In this document: positions 1-7,683 of the stretch, piece by piece
Layout of the letters: the number at the start of each line of letters is the position of its first letter
Position numbering within the stretch: the stretch's first letter is position 1
The notes under the pieces: model-generated
Databases searched by the model: none
The model's input: the letters and a program-made list of their open reading frames with translations, nothing else
Told to the model about the DNA's origin: nothing
Assembly (NCBI GenBank): GCA_020636315.1
Contig: JACJYA010000012.1
Coordinates: 62,001 to 126,000, forward strand
Length of the DNA stretch: 64,000 nucleotides
Reading direction: 5' to 3'
DNA from: Lewinellaceae bacterium
GTDB lineage: Bacteria; Bacteroidota; Bacteroidia; Chitinophagales; Saprospiraceae
Position numbers and translations under genes: made by a program

Positions 1-426
1 ACCAAGGCTGCTGCCCGCACCAACCTTGAGACCCGCGCCACAGCTATAGAATGCCTGAAGGAGGGGCATGCGATAGCTGTCTTTCCGGCCGGAGGCGTGG
101 CTACGGCCCCACGCCGGTTCTGGCTCCCTGCCCGCGACCTGGAATGGAAGCGGTTTCCCGCCAAGCTGATACAACTCAGCCGGGCCACCGTTGTCCCTGT
201 TTTTTTTCACGGGCAGAACAGCCGGCTTTTTCAACTGGCCAGCCAGGCCAGCCAGAGCCTTCGCCTGGCTTTTTTGCTCCATGAGATCAATAATAAAATT
301 GGAACGCAGGTCAACATCAGTATAGGAGATCCTGTTCCTTTTGAAGAGCTGGCCCATATCAAAAACCGCCAGAAATTGCTGGACCATCTTCGGGAGATGA
401 CTCTGGCACTGGGAGAATGCAAATAA
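1..426 (+). CDS. Lysophospholipid acyltransferase family protein, 5' truncated
   Basis: The reading frame is open from the first base and ends at a TAA at 424-426, leaving 141 residues of a protein whose start lies outside the window. Near residue 30 it has VFPAGGVAT, the block following the catalytic region in PlsC/haemolysin-type acyltransferases (the F-P-x-G element that binds the glycerol-phosphate or lipid acceptor). The rest fits the C-terminal part of such enzymes, with a hydrophobic stretch and an amphipathic tail. The HxxxxD motif would be upstream and cannot be checked. The expected role is acylation of a lysolipid or aminolipid at the inner membrane. The acceptor cannot be told from this fragment. 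Confidence 0.75.
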   Translation, partial: TKAAARTNLETRATAIECLKEGHAIAVFPAGGVATAPRRFWLPARDLEWKRFPAKLIQLSRATVVPVFFHGQNSRLFQLASQASQSLRLAFLLHEINNKIGTQVNISIGDPVPFEELAHIKNRQKLLDHLREMTLALGECK

Positions 427-480
427 AAGAAAGGCTTTCATTGAAGCCTGGTTTCACTGCGGAATCAACACCCAACTAAT

Positions 481-1137
481 ATGTTCATAGGACACTTCGC
501 CGTTGGCTTCGGGGCAAAAGCCGCCGCCCCCAGAACCTCTTTGGGCAGCCTGTTTCTCGCCGCGCAGTTTCTGGACCTGTTATGGCCCACCCTTTTGCTT
601 TTGGGGATCGAGCGCGTAAAGATCGAGCCGGGAATAACCACCGTCACTCCACTGGATTTCGAGCATTACCCCATCACACACAGCCTGCTGATGGCCGTTG
701 TCTGGGGAGGGCTGTTTGCCCTGGTGTACTGGCTTGCCCGGAAGTACAAGGCCGGAGCCATTGTTATGGGACTTTGCGTTGTCAGCCACTGGGTGCTCGA
801 CTTACTGGTGCACCGGCCCGACCTGCCGTTGATACCGGGAGGAGCAACCCGGCTGGGTATAGGGCTTTGGAATTCACTGGCCGCCACCGTGATCCTGGAG
901 GGGCTGATCTTCATTGCCGGGGTATGGATTTACCTTCGGACTACAGCTGCCAAAGACCGGGTCGGGCGCTGGGCGCTCTGGGGCCTTATTGCCTTCCTGG
1001 TGGTGATCTATATTACCAACCTTTTCGGCCCGCCGCCGCCAAGCGTGAAGGCCATCGCCTGGGCCGGGCAGTTGCAGTGGCTCTTCGTCATCTGGGCCTA
1101 TTGGATAGACCGCCACCGCCTGGCCAAAACGAGTTAA
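481..1137 (+). CDS. Multi-pass membrane protein, YdjM-like (putative metal-dependent hydrolase)
   Basis: A 218-residue protein with about five hydrophobic segments. It carries scattered conserved-looking His/Asp in or near membrane segments: GHF at residues 4-6, HYPITHSLL near residue 62, and SHWVLDLLVHRPD near residue 103. This H...H...HxxxD pattern, with an H-S after a P-I-T, is typical of the YdjM/DUF457 family of inner-membrane proteins annotated as metal-dependent hydrolases; activity in that family is poorly established. It starts 54 bp after the acyltransferase on the same strand, so cotranscription is possible. The assignment is by pattern only. Confidence 0.65.
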   Translation: MFIGHFAVGFGAKAAAPRTSLGSLFLAAQFLDLLWPTLLLLGIERVKIEPGITTVTPLDFEHYPITHSLLMAVVWGGLFALVYWLARKYKAGAIVMGLCVVSHWVLDLLVHRPDLPLIPGGATRLGIGLWNSLAATVILEGLIFIAGVWIYLRTTAAKDRVGRWALWGLIAFLVVIYITNLFGPPPPSVKAIAWAGQLQWLFVIWAYWIDRHRLAKTS

Positions 1138-1170
1138 CGAATTCCGGAATTTGGATTCCGTCCAAACGAA

Positions 1171-2388
1171 TCAATCAATCAGCGAACTCCCGGCGATCCA
1201 TCCTCCCGTCCAGGCGGCCTGGAAGTTGAATCCGCCGGTGATGGCGTCGATATTCAGCACTTCACCTGCGAAGTACAGGCCCGGGAAAAGTTTACTCTGG
1301 AACGTTTTGAAGTCCACTTCCCTGAGGTCCACTCCTCCGGCGGTAACAAACTCCTCCTTGAAGGTGCTTTTGCCATCGGCCTGGTAAGTGCCCTGGGCCA
1401 GTTCTTCGGCCAGTTTGCTTATTGATCTATTGCTGAGTTCCGCCCAGCGCGCCTGTTCGGTAATGCCGGCACAGGAAAGAAGGCTGCGCCACAGGCGGGC
1501 CGGCAGGCCGAAACGAGGATGGGCAAAAGGCTGTTTTTTCGGTTCGCTTCGGCGTTGGCCTTCCAACTCTTCGCGAACCCGGTCCAGGTGCTGGTTTACC
1601 CAGTTAATCCGGATTGAAAAATGGTAATCCCTGGCGGCCAGTTCCCGGGCGCCCCAGGCGGAAAGCCGGAGGATGGCCGGCCCGCTCATTCCCCAGTGGG
1701 TGATCAGCAGGGGGCCGGCGGCACTGAGTTTGCTGTTCTCTATTTTTACTTCTGCTTTGGGGACGGCTAGGCCCTGAAGCCCTTCGATCCGCGGATCTTT
1801 TATGTTAAAGGTGAACAGGGAGGGCACGGGGTCAACAATTTTGTGCCCCAGCTCCGCCAGTATTTTCCACATTGCGGGGCTGCTGCCGGTAGCCACCAGC
1901 ACGGCATCGGCAGGGTAGGAATCATTTTTGGTGTGAACCAGCCATTGAGCGCGGCCTTCGACAGGAGGTTCTAATTGATGAACCCTTTGCTGCAGCAACA
2001 CCCGAACACCTGCCTTGTGTGCCGAATCCCGGAGGCAATCGACAATGGTTTGCGATTTGTTGGAAACGGGAAACATTCGCCCGTCTTCTTCAATTTTCAG
2101 GGGTACGCCCCGCTTTTCAAACCATTCGATGGTATCGCCGGTGCAGAATTTGTGAAACGGCCCGATGAGTTCCCGTTCACCCCGGGGGTAAAATTTGGAT
2201 AATTCTTTCGGTATAAAGCAAGCATGAGTGACATTGCAACGCCCTCCGCCGGATATCCTGACCTTGCCGAGCACTTCTTTCCCCGCTTCCAGAAGGGTAA
2301 CCTCCGCTGCCGGAGCCAGCTCTGCACACCGGATTGCCCCAAAGAAGCCGGCGGCGCCTCCACCGATAAAAATGATGCGTTTTTTCAT
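1171..2388 (-). CDS. HI0933/BaiN-type FAD-dependent flavoprotein
   Basis: A 405-residue flavoprotein. The N-terminus has the dinucleotide-binding motif GGGAAGFFGA (residues 9-18). Near residue 45 is GGGRCNVT, the signature of the HI0933-like (BaiN/RdsA) NAD(P)/FAD-dependent oxidoreductases. The C-terminus has GLYFAGEVLNIDAITGGFN and AWTGGWIAG, the second FAD-contacting block of this family. Length fits the family. The reaction is unknown for most members; BaiN in gut clostridia reduces bile acid intermediates, but that should not be transferred. The gene is divergent from the methyltransferase starting at 2471, with an 82-bp gap holding both starts. Confidence 0.85.
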   Translation of the reverse strand: MKKRIIFIGGGAAGFFGAIRCAELAPAAEVTLLEAGKEVLGKVRISGGGRCNVTHACFIPKELSKFYPRGERELIGPFHKFCTGDTIEWFEKRGVPLKIEEDGRMFPVSNKSQTIVDCLRDSAHKAGVRVLLQQRVHQLEPPVEGRAQWLVHTKNDSYPADAVLVATGSSPAMWKILAELGHKIVDPVPSLFTFNIKDPRIEGLQGLAVPKAEVKIENSKLSAAGPLLITHWGMSGPAILRLSAWGARELAARDYHFSIRINWVNQHLDRVREELEGQRRSEPKKQPFAHPRFGLPARLWRSLLSCAGITEQARWAELSNRSISKLAEELAQGTYQADGKSTFKEEFVTAGGVDLREVDFKTFQSKLFPGLYFAGEVLNIDAITGGFNFQAAWTGGWIAGSSLID

Positions 2389-2470
2389 GAGCGCGAAGAT
2401 AGGGAAGGAGGGGAAGAGGCAGGGGGAGAAATTTATTTTTTATTTTGGGCTCCAATTGAAGCAACGGTTT

Positions 2471-3379
2471 ATGCCAAATATACCTTTGGATATCCTCATC
2501 AGCCCAGATAACGGGCAACCCCTGGAGTGGAAAAACGGCGGCCTTCGGGTAGCCGGAAATGGACTGGCCTATAAAGTCGAAGCCGGCGTGCCGGTCTTGT
2601 TGCCGCAAAATGCCCGGGAAGTTTCCACACAGGCGGAGCAGCACCAACGGCTGGGCTCCCGTTTTTTTTACGTCGAACATTATCAGGTTGATGCCGAGGT
2701 GTTCGATTATTTTCAGGATTATGAAGATGAAGGCGCCAATCACGAGATCCGCCGCCTCCATGAAACGATCATTTCGGAAGTGCCGGACGCCGCCGCTTCC
2801 ATTCTCGATGTCGGTTGTGGCAATGCCTGGGTGGCGGGTTACTTTTGCCCGAAGGGAAAAACGGTCTGCTCGATGGACATTTCCACCCGGAATCCTCAAC
2901 GGGCAATAGAAAAGTACCCTTTCGGCCATCATTACGCAGTAGTGGCGGATGCTTACCGGTTGCCCTTTCGGGAAGGCGCCTTCGATTGTATCATTGCTTC
3001 CGAGATCATTGAACACGTACCTGATCCGGGCGCTTTTATCGGTAGCCTGCTGAAGGTTTTGCGCCCGGGCGGGCAGCTCATCATTACGACACCCTACAAC
3101 GAAAAGCTGCAGTATTCCCTTTGCATACACTGCAACCGGCCAACGCCCCAGCACGCTCACATTCATTCCTTCACTATGAAAAAAATGCTGGCGCTGACTC
3201 CAGGCGAACTGGTGGCCGGAAAGCGTATTTACACCTTTGGGAATAAGGCCCTGATCCGGCTGCGAATGCACGTGTTCTTAAAATACCTGCCCTTTACGGT
3301 TTGGCGGATAGTGGACAAGTTGTCGAACCGTCTGGTCAGAAAGCCGTCGAGAATAATGTATGCCATAATACGAAGATAA
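2471..3379 (+). CDS. Class I SAM-dependent methyltransferase with Trm112-like N-terminus
   Basis: A 302-residue protein. I chose the ATG at 2471 because the longer frame (from 2228) would run through the divergent flavoprotein gene. Residues 1-40 resemble the Trm112/UPF0434 fold but without its zinc cysteines. The methyltransferase core follows: ILDVGCGNAWVAG (motif I), an acidic SMDIS after strand 2, FDCIIASEIIEHVPDPGAF (motif IV region) and LRPGGQLIITTPY (motif VI). This is the methyltransferase type 11 pattern. The substrate cannot be predicted; lipoquinone, lipid and polysaccharide methyltransferases share this shape. Confidence 0.8.
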   Translation: MPNIPLDILISPDNGQPLEWKNGGLRVAGNGLAYKVEAGVPVLLPQNAREVSTQAEQHQRLGSRFFYVEHYQVDAEVFDYFQDYEDEGANHEIRRLHETIISEVPDAAASILDVGCGNAWVAGYFCPKGKTVCSMDISTRNPQRAIEKYPFGHHYAVVADAYRLPFREGAFDCIIASEIIEHVPDPGAFIGSLLKVLRPGGQLIITTPYNEKLQYSLCIHCNRPTPQHAHIHSFTMKKMLALTPGELVAGKRIYTFGNKALIRLRMHVFLKYLPFTVWRIVDKLSNRLVRKPSRIMYAIIRR

Positions 3380-3388
3380 GTAGCCGAA

Positions 3389-3432
3389 GTGATGGTTATC
3401 ACATTTCTCTGTTGGGCAAACCTTTATTTTTG
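3389..3432 (+). promoter_or_regulatory. Crp/Fnr-type operator plus -7 element for the rhodanese gene
   Basis: GTGATGGTTATCAC at 3389-3402 is a palindrome of form GTGAY-N4-RTCAC. It is followed, 22 nt later, by TATTTTTG at 3425-3432, an exact Bacteroidota -7 element (TAnnTTTG). The centre of the palindrome lies about 41-42 nt upstream of the inferred transcription start, where class II Crp/Fnr activators bind. The same layout with the same 22-nt spacing occurs at five other places in this window, all before sulfur-handling genes. Confidence 0.75.
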
Positions 3433-3463
3433 TAGGACAAAATATTTATAACTACCTGATGGC

Positions 3464-3841
3464 ATGAGCAATAAGTCGTGTAAGCCCCGCCGCTGGCAAA
3501 TTCTGAGACAACAACTCAATAACCTTCGCCCGGAGGAATTTTCAAGAGCTTTGGAAAGGGAAAACAGGGCTGTTCTCGTCGATGTACGTACTCCTGAAGA
3601 ATTTCAGGAAGCCCACCTCCCCGGCGCCATCAATATCAGCTATCTTACTCCCGATCTTTGGGAGCGCCTGGAAAAACTGGACCGTGACCATACCTATCTG
3701 GTTTACTGCCGTACGGAGCGCCGCTCCATGCGCGTCTGTATGCTGATGCAGAACGGAGGCTTCAGCAAGGTCTTCAATATGGAAGGAGGCCTTTGCGCCT
3801 GGGAGGAAGCCTTTGGGCCGACTCCGGTGGCGAGGAGGTAG
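3464..3841 (+). CDS. Single-domain rhodanese sulfurtransferase
   Basis: A 125-residue protein with one rhodanese domain: LVDVRTPEEFQEAHLPGAINI (residues 38-58) is the CH2A-type motif. YCRTERRS puts the catalytic cysteine at residue 82 in a six-residue active-site loop ending in R-S, typical of thiosulfate or persulfide sulfurtransferases. No signal peptide, so cytoplasmic. It would move sulfane sulfur between thiosulfate or persulfides and an acceptor such as thioredoxin. It sits downstream of the operator/-7 pair at 3389-3432 and is probably expressed together with the other sulfur genes. Downstream is GTGTAAA-rich repeat DNA. Confidence 0.88.
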   Translation: MSNKSCKPRRWQILRQQLNNLRPEEFSRALERENRAVLVDVRTPEEFQEAHLPGAINISYLTPDLWERLEKLDRDHTYLVYCRTERRSMRVCMLMQNGGFSKVFNMEGGLCAWEEAFGPTPVARR

Positions 3842-3857
3842 CTCTATACTCTCTTTT

Positions 3858-3995
3858 TTGTGTAAGTCCACACTACTGGACAGTTTGGCCCTATTTGTGT
3901 AAATGTGGAAAAGTGTAAATGACTGGCAGCCTCTTTCTTTTACACCTTAACGCACATATACACATTTACACAATCCAGAAAGTGTCTTGTGGTGT
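3858..3995. repeat. GTGTAAA-type intergenic repeat
   Basis: This stretch is built from degenerate GTGTAAA/TTTACAC words in both orientations, so it can fold back on itself. Similar blocks lie at 27643-27920, 30074-30115, 33542-33566 and 59688-59757. The part near 3950-3980, just before the stop codon of the minus-strand fusion gene, resembles 27905-27930, just before the stop codon of metG. It looks like dispersed non-coding repeat DNA between gene ends. Confidence 0.55.
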
Positions 3996-4005
3996 AAGTC
4001 ATCAT

Positions 4006-5664
4006 TCACTTCTTCTTCGCCACGACAACATACCGCGTGCTGGGGCAGCTGTCAGCCCAATCGGGGATCAGTTCGAGGCTATGGGCATCGTACAGGTCAA
4101 CCCGCCCTCCGAAAGCGCGCTCAAAGTAGGTGCGAATGCGGTGCAGCGGGGGGAGAAAGCGCAGGTGTTTGCCTGCGTAATTCAGCTCCATTTCGCCATC
4201 TCTGAAGTTGATGTTGATGATCTCGCTTTCCTGAAAAACCCTGCCGTTATCCTCTACCAGGCGGGGGGTGCGCAGGGATATCACTTTTTTATCGTCAGAG
4301 AACATGACATTGGGATACCAGCGGATGTGGTCCGGAGTGATAAAATCGCCCACAAAGTAACCATCGGGGGCCAACCGGCGGGCAGTGCGCTCTATCGCTT
4401 CCTCCAGGCGGTTAAAATTGAGGTAGTGGTAAACATTGAGCCCGCTGAAGGCAATTTCCCAGGTTTTGCCTTCGGCATCAAACTCGAGCACATCGCCGAC
4501 TTCCGCCCGTATCCGTTGGCTGGCCTCCGATACCATGGCCGGAGAAATATCAATGCCGAAGAGCTTTTCGTAAGGAACCCCAAACTCGTCGATCAGGGTG
4601 CGTTCAACCAAAGCGGTGCCACACCCTACCGAAAGCAATGAACTGTCGGTAAAATCAATAGCGTATTTGCTTTTGAAAAAATCAAGGTATCCGCGCATGA
4701 AGCTATCCAGGCATGGCTGGCAGATCAGGGCATCGTATAGTTCGGCGTAATGGTGGAAGTTGTCTTCCGGCCGCTGGGCTCCCCGCAGTTCACTTTGGAG
4801 CCTGGCTGCTTCTTTCAGCTCGTGATTGAGGTTGCGCCAATAGACGGAATTGGCCTCGTGGCCCTTCTCATCTGTATTGGCTTCCACGCAATTCAGCAAC
4901 TGGCCCCGGTGTTTATCAGAGAATAAGTCCTTCAGAGTAGCTTCCAGCCGTTTCCTGCTCCCGGGGATGCCGGCTTCCGCCATTTTGCGGAGCCTCCGGG
5001 CCAGTTCCACCATGTGGCGCAGGCGGGTTGGAAAATCAGGCCGGGGGCCGGGTTCTGTCCACTTTATCTCTTCCTCGGGCAGGGCGAAGAAAACGCCCCC
5101 ATCGACGCGTTGGATGGTTTCCTGTTCCAGGTCGTAAATCCGGGCATCTCCGGTGACATTCTCAATATCTTCTGGCCGGCCGTAAACGTGAAGCGTCTGA
5201 AAATATTCGTCCGTCGGGTTGCCCATCTGGTGGACAAGGGTGTGACTGACGCCCACGGCGTCGCCGGGCTTAAACTGGACTCTCGAGAGTGTCGATATCC
5301 TCCCCTCATCTACTCTGAAAGTAGCATGTTCAGCCGGGCCGAACACCTGCACGGCGCCCCACTGCGTGTGGCCGTGGTCGTGAATGGCGGAAAAATCGCC
5401 GGGCGCCCAGGACATGGCCATCATTTCAAAATTGCCTTCCTGATAAATCAGTTTTCGGCCATAACTATCTGTGACGGGGTGGCCGAAATCAGCCCAGGGC
5501 CTGATATCTTCCTGGCGCACGCCGGCCTCGAGCACGATGCGACGGACTTCCGCCGGTTTCCATTCTTTTCGCTCTTCCAGTTTTTCAACAATATTTCGCA
5601 GAGAAGCGGGCAATAGATCTTTGTCCTTAACCGGTGGTTGAGGTTTAGTGATTGTTTTGGGCAT
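4006..5664 (-). CDS. Cysteine-dioxygenase-like cupin fused to a SAM methyltransferase
   Basis: A 552-residue two-domain protein. Residues 20-175 look like a cysteine dioxygenase-type cupin: HDHGHTQW gives His95 and His97, a third His lies near 145 (VHQMGN), and TLHVYG near 158-162 matches the Ser/Thr-His-Tyr region of thiol dioxygenases. Residues 325-500 are a class I methyltransferase with SLLSVGCGTALVE (motif I, about 342-354) and IDIS (371-374). The frame extends upstream to 5757, but the inferred promoter at 5693-5736 would lie inside that longer version, so the ATG at 5664 is preferred. The cupin may oxidise a small thiol or persulfide; the methyl acceptor is unknown. Divergent from the thioredoxin operon. 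Confidence 0.78.
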   Translation of the reverse strand: MPKTITKPQPPVKDKDLLPASLRNIVEKLEERKEWKPAEVRRIVLEAGVRQEDIRPWADFGHPVTDSYGRKLIYQEGNFEMMAMSWAPGDFSAIHDHGHTQWGAVQVFGPAEHATFRVDEGRISTLSRVQFKPGDAVGVSHTLVHQMGNPTDEYFQTLHVYGRPEDIENVTGDARIYDLEQETIQRVDGGVFFALPEEEIKWTEPGPRPDFPTRLRHMVELARRLRKMAEAGIPGSRKRLEATLKDLFSDKHRGQLLNCVEANTDEKGHEANSVYWRNLNHELKEAARLQSELRGAQRPEDNFHHYAELYDALICQPCLDSFMRGYLDFFKSKYAIDFTDSSLLSVGCGTALVERTLIDEFGVPYEKLFGIDISPAMVSEASQRIRAEVGDVLEFDAEGKTWEIAFSGLNVYHYLNFNRLEEAIERTARRLAPDGYFVGDFITPDHIRWYPNVMFSDDKKVISLRTPRLVEDNGRVFQESEIININFRDGEMELNYAGKHLRFLPPLHRIRTYFERAFGGRVDLYDAHSLELIPDWADSCPSTRYVVVAKKK

Positions 5665-5692
5665 GTGGATCTGAATTTTGGTTATTTCTATG

Positions 5693-5736
5693 CAAAGTTC
5701 ACAGAAATCTGAAGGATTCGTTGTGATGATTGTCAC
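5693..5736 (-). promoter_or_regulatory. Crp/Fnr-type operator plus -7 element for the dioxygenase/methyltransferase fusion
   Basis: GTGATGATTGTCAC at 5723-5736 is a near-perfect palindrome. On the minus strand, exactly 22 nt downstream of it, lies GAACTTTG (5700-5693), which keeps the A and the TTTG of the -7 consensus. The transcription start would fall around 5688, giving a leader of about 25 nt to the ATG at 5664. Confidence 0.68.
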
Positions 5737-5892
5737 CAAAAAGGGAAAGCGGTTCAATGTGAAATTTGAAAAAAGGAAGATTCTATTTTAATATCCTATT
5801 AATCCTATAGGAATAAATTTATATTTTTGCTTTCTTTTCCCTGGAACCAGGCCGGCCTTGTAAAGTAAAAATTACCGCCTCAAAATTCCACT

Positions 5893-5936
5893 GTGACGAT
5901 CATCACTGACCATCCCCGGCCCATGTTACATCTTTG
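5893..5936 (+). promoter_or_regulatory. Crp/Fnr-type operator plus -7 element for the thioredoxin-YeeE operon
   Basis: GTGACGATCATCAC at 5893-5906 matches GTGAY-N4-RTCAC. After 22 nt comes CATCTTTG (5929-5936), a -7 element with one mismatch at its first base. The start would fall near 5941, which excludes the ATG at 5934 and supports the one at 5991 for thioredoxin. Together with the site at 5723-5736 it forms a divergent promoter region of about 330 bp between the two start codons. Confidence 0.7.
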
Positions 5937-5990
5937 CACTGTCAATCGCACGAAATAGTAACAAGTGCGGAAAAGAAAAAAGAAAATACA

Positions 5991-6311
5991 ATGAAAAAGA
6001 AAGTATCCTTCAAAGACCTGATAAACGGTGACAAGCCGGTTTTGGTGGATTTTTCAGCCGAGTGGTGCGGGCCATGCCGCGCAATGGCGCCCATCCTGCG
6101 GGAAGTGGCAGGCAGTATTGGCGATAAGGCTTCTATCGTGAAGATCGATGTGGACCGCAACCAGGCTCTGGCCAACCAATTGCAGATCCACGGTGTTCCT
6201 ACATTCATCCTCTTCAAGAACGGGGAGGTGAAGTGGCGGCAATCGGGTATGCAATCGGCTTACCAGCTGACCAACATAATCAACCAGCATTCAGAAGAAT
6301 CAGTAGTATAA
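5991..6311 (+). CDS. Thioredoxin
   Basis: A 106-residue thioredoxin with the classic active site WCGPC (Cys26 and Cys29) after VLVDFSAE, and the cis-proline loop GVPTF near residue 75. An in-frame ATG at 5934 exists but overlaps the inferred -7 element, so 5991 is used. As the first gene of a probable operon with two YeeE/YedE-type transporters it most likely accepts sulfane sulfur or reduces persulfides and rhodanese intermediates, rather than being only the housekeeping thioredoxin. That role is inferred from context; the fold is certain. Confidence 0.92.
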   Translation: MKKKVSFKDLINGDKPVLVDFSAEWCGPCRAMAPILREVAGSIGDKASIVKIDVDRNQALANQLQIHGVPTFILFKNGEVKWRQSGMQSAYQLTNIINQHSEESVV

Positions 6312-6385
6312 TTTCAAACGGGGAACAGAATGCCTGAGGCGGCCCTGTTCATCCCATTTCACAACAATTGAAAATCGAGCAAAAT

Positions 6386-6985
6386 ATGGAATTGATCGGC
6401 AATACCTTCTCTTTCTGGGATTTTGTCAGTCAACCCTGGCACTGGGCAGTCTCAGGGGCTGCTATTGCGCTTATCCTGGCTATACTCACCTGGATGGGCC
6501 GCAGTTTCGGGGTCTCAACTACATTTAGGAATTTCTGTACGATGGCCGGCGCCGGAAAACGGACGCCCTTTTTTGACATAGACCTCAAGGAGGAATACTG
6601 GCGTATTGCTTTTGTCCTGGGAGGCATTCTGGGAGGTTTCCTTACCGTCCAGTTCCTGCACAGCCCGCAGCCGGTGGGCATTTCTGAGTCAACTATAGAA
6701 TATCTGGGTTCTATCGGCATTGAGTATCCGAATTCCGATAAGGAAGGAAGGGGGTTTGTGCCAACCGAAATATTCAATTTTACCAGCATTAAGGGGGTTA
6801 TTCTGGCCCTTGCCGGCGGCTTTCTGGTTGGTTTCGGCGCCCGCTACGGTGATGGCTGCACTTCAGGGCATGCCATTTCAGGCCTGGCCCACCTCCAGCT
6901 CCCCTCTCTGATAACGGTGATCGGCTTCTTCATCGGCGGCCTGTTGATGACGCACCTGCTGTTCCCGCTGCTGATGGGGCTGTAG
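6386..6985 (+). CDS. YeeE/YedE family sulfur transporter, first half-size subunit
   Basis: A 199-residue membrane protein with about five hydrophobic segments. The signature GARYGDGCTSGHAISG (about residues 151-166) contains the conserved cysteine (158) that in thiosulfate transporters of this family (TsuA/YeeE) relays the substrate through the membrane. A frame continues to a TTG at 6368, but the ATG at 6386 gives the usual start. Full-length YeeE proteins have two such halves in one chain. Here the second half is the separate gene at 7069, as in the two-gene PmpA/PmpB-type arrangement. Predicted to import thiosulfate or move sulfane sulfur across the inner membrane. Confidence 0.85.
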   Translation: MELIGNTFSFWDFVSQPWHWAVSGAAIALILAILTWMGRSFGVSTTFRNFCTMAGAGKRTPFFDIDLKEEYWRIAFVLGGILGGFLTVQFLHSPQPVGISESTIEYLGSIGIEYPNSDKEGRGFVPTEIFNFTSIKGVILALAGGFLVGFGARYGDGCTSGHAISGLAHLQLPSLITVIGFFIGGLLMTHLLFPLLMGL

Positions 6986-7068
6986 CAAGGAAAGAATGGG
7001 TGAATGTCCGCCTTTGCCAGGGCTTCGGCGGATAAAATGATTGATTGAATGTAATTGAAAATCGAACA

Positions 7069-7482
7069 ATGAAAAATATATCTTTCTTTACCGTTGGCAT
7101 CTTTTTCGGGATCGTGATGACCAAGTCGGAGGCCATTTCCTGGTTTCGCATCCACGAGATGTTCCGTTTTGAGAGTTTTCACATGTATGGCATCATTGGA
7201 ACAGCTGTCGTTTTAGGTGCGGCAGCTATGTGGGCCATGAAAAAATTTGGAGTGAAAACCCTTAGGGGCTCCGAGGTTACCTACAATCCGATGAAACTAA
7301 GCATCAGGCGCCACATCTTGGCCGGCTCTATCTTCGGATTGGGTTGGGCGTTGGTGGGGTGCTGCCCCGGCCCCATGTATATCCTGTTGGGTAATGGCTA
7401 TTTCATCATGATCCTGGTATTGCTGGGAGCCATCCTGGGGACCTATACCTATGGCCTGGTGATGGATAAGCTGCCGCATTAA
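7069..7482 (+). CDS. DUF6691/YeeE-like transporter, second half-size subunit
   Basis: A 137-residue membrane protein with about four hydrophobic segments. The motif GWALVGCCPGPMY (residues 92-104, Cys98 and Cys99) is the counterpart of the cysteine motif in the second repeat of YeeE/YedE transporters. The ATG at 7069 is used; a TTG at 7045 is also in frame. The gene follows the first half with an 83-bp gap and presumably forms a heteromer with it. It is the last clear gene of the thioredoxin operon before the terminator at 7622-7651. Confidence 0.82.
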   Translation: MKNISFFTVGIFFGIVMTKSEAISWFRIHEMFRFESFHMYGIIGTAVVLGAAAMWAMKKFGVKTLRGSEVTYNPMKLSIRRHILAGSIFGLGWALVGCCPGPMYILLGNGYFIMILVLLGAILGTYTYGLVMDKLPH

Positions 7483-7621
7483 GGGAATGTTGTGTGTTGT
7501 TTGTAAGGTGCTTCAGCTGGCTGCCGAAGCCTGAAGAGCAAGCCCTGTAAGGGCTAACAAACAACCGGCAACCGATAACGAACAACAGAGTTAATAGTTG
7601 GGTGATTTATTGGGTAAATAG

Positions 7622-7651
7622 GGGCAATCTCAGGAAGAGGTTGCCCGCTTT
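7622..7651 (+). terminator. Rho-independent terminator after the thioredoxin-YeeE operon
   Basis: A GGGCAA...TTGCCC stem with a 13-nt loop is followed by GC and TTTTTT. It lies 140 bp after the transporter stop and 33 bp before the porin start, so it probably separates the sulfur operon from the porin or attenuates read-through into it. Confidence 0.7.
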
Positions 7652-7683
7652 TTTATACCAAATACCGCACACAAGCCAAAAAA

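Noticed and set aside
2228..2470. N-terminal extension of the methyltransferase to 2228
   Set aside because: Overlaps the divergent flavoprotein gene and adds low-complexity residues with no conserved feature.
4006..5757. Longer 583-residue version of the dioxygenase/methyltransferase fusion
   Set aside because: Its first 31 residues would span the operator and -7 element at 5693-5736. The ATG at 5664 is preferred.
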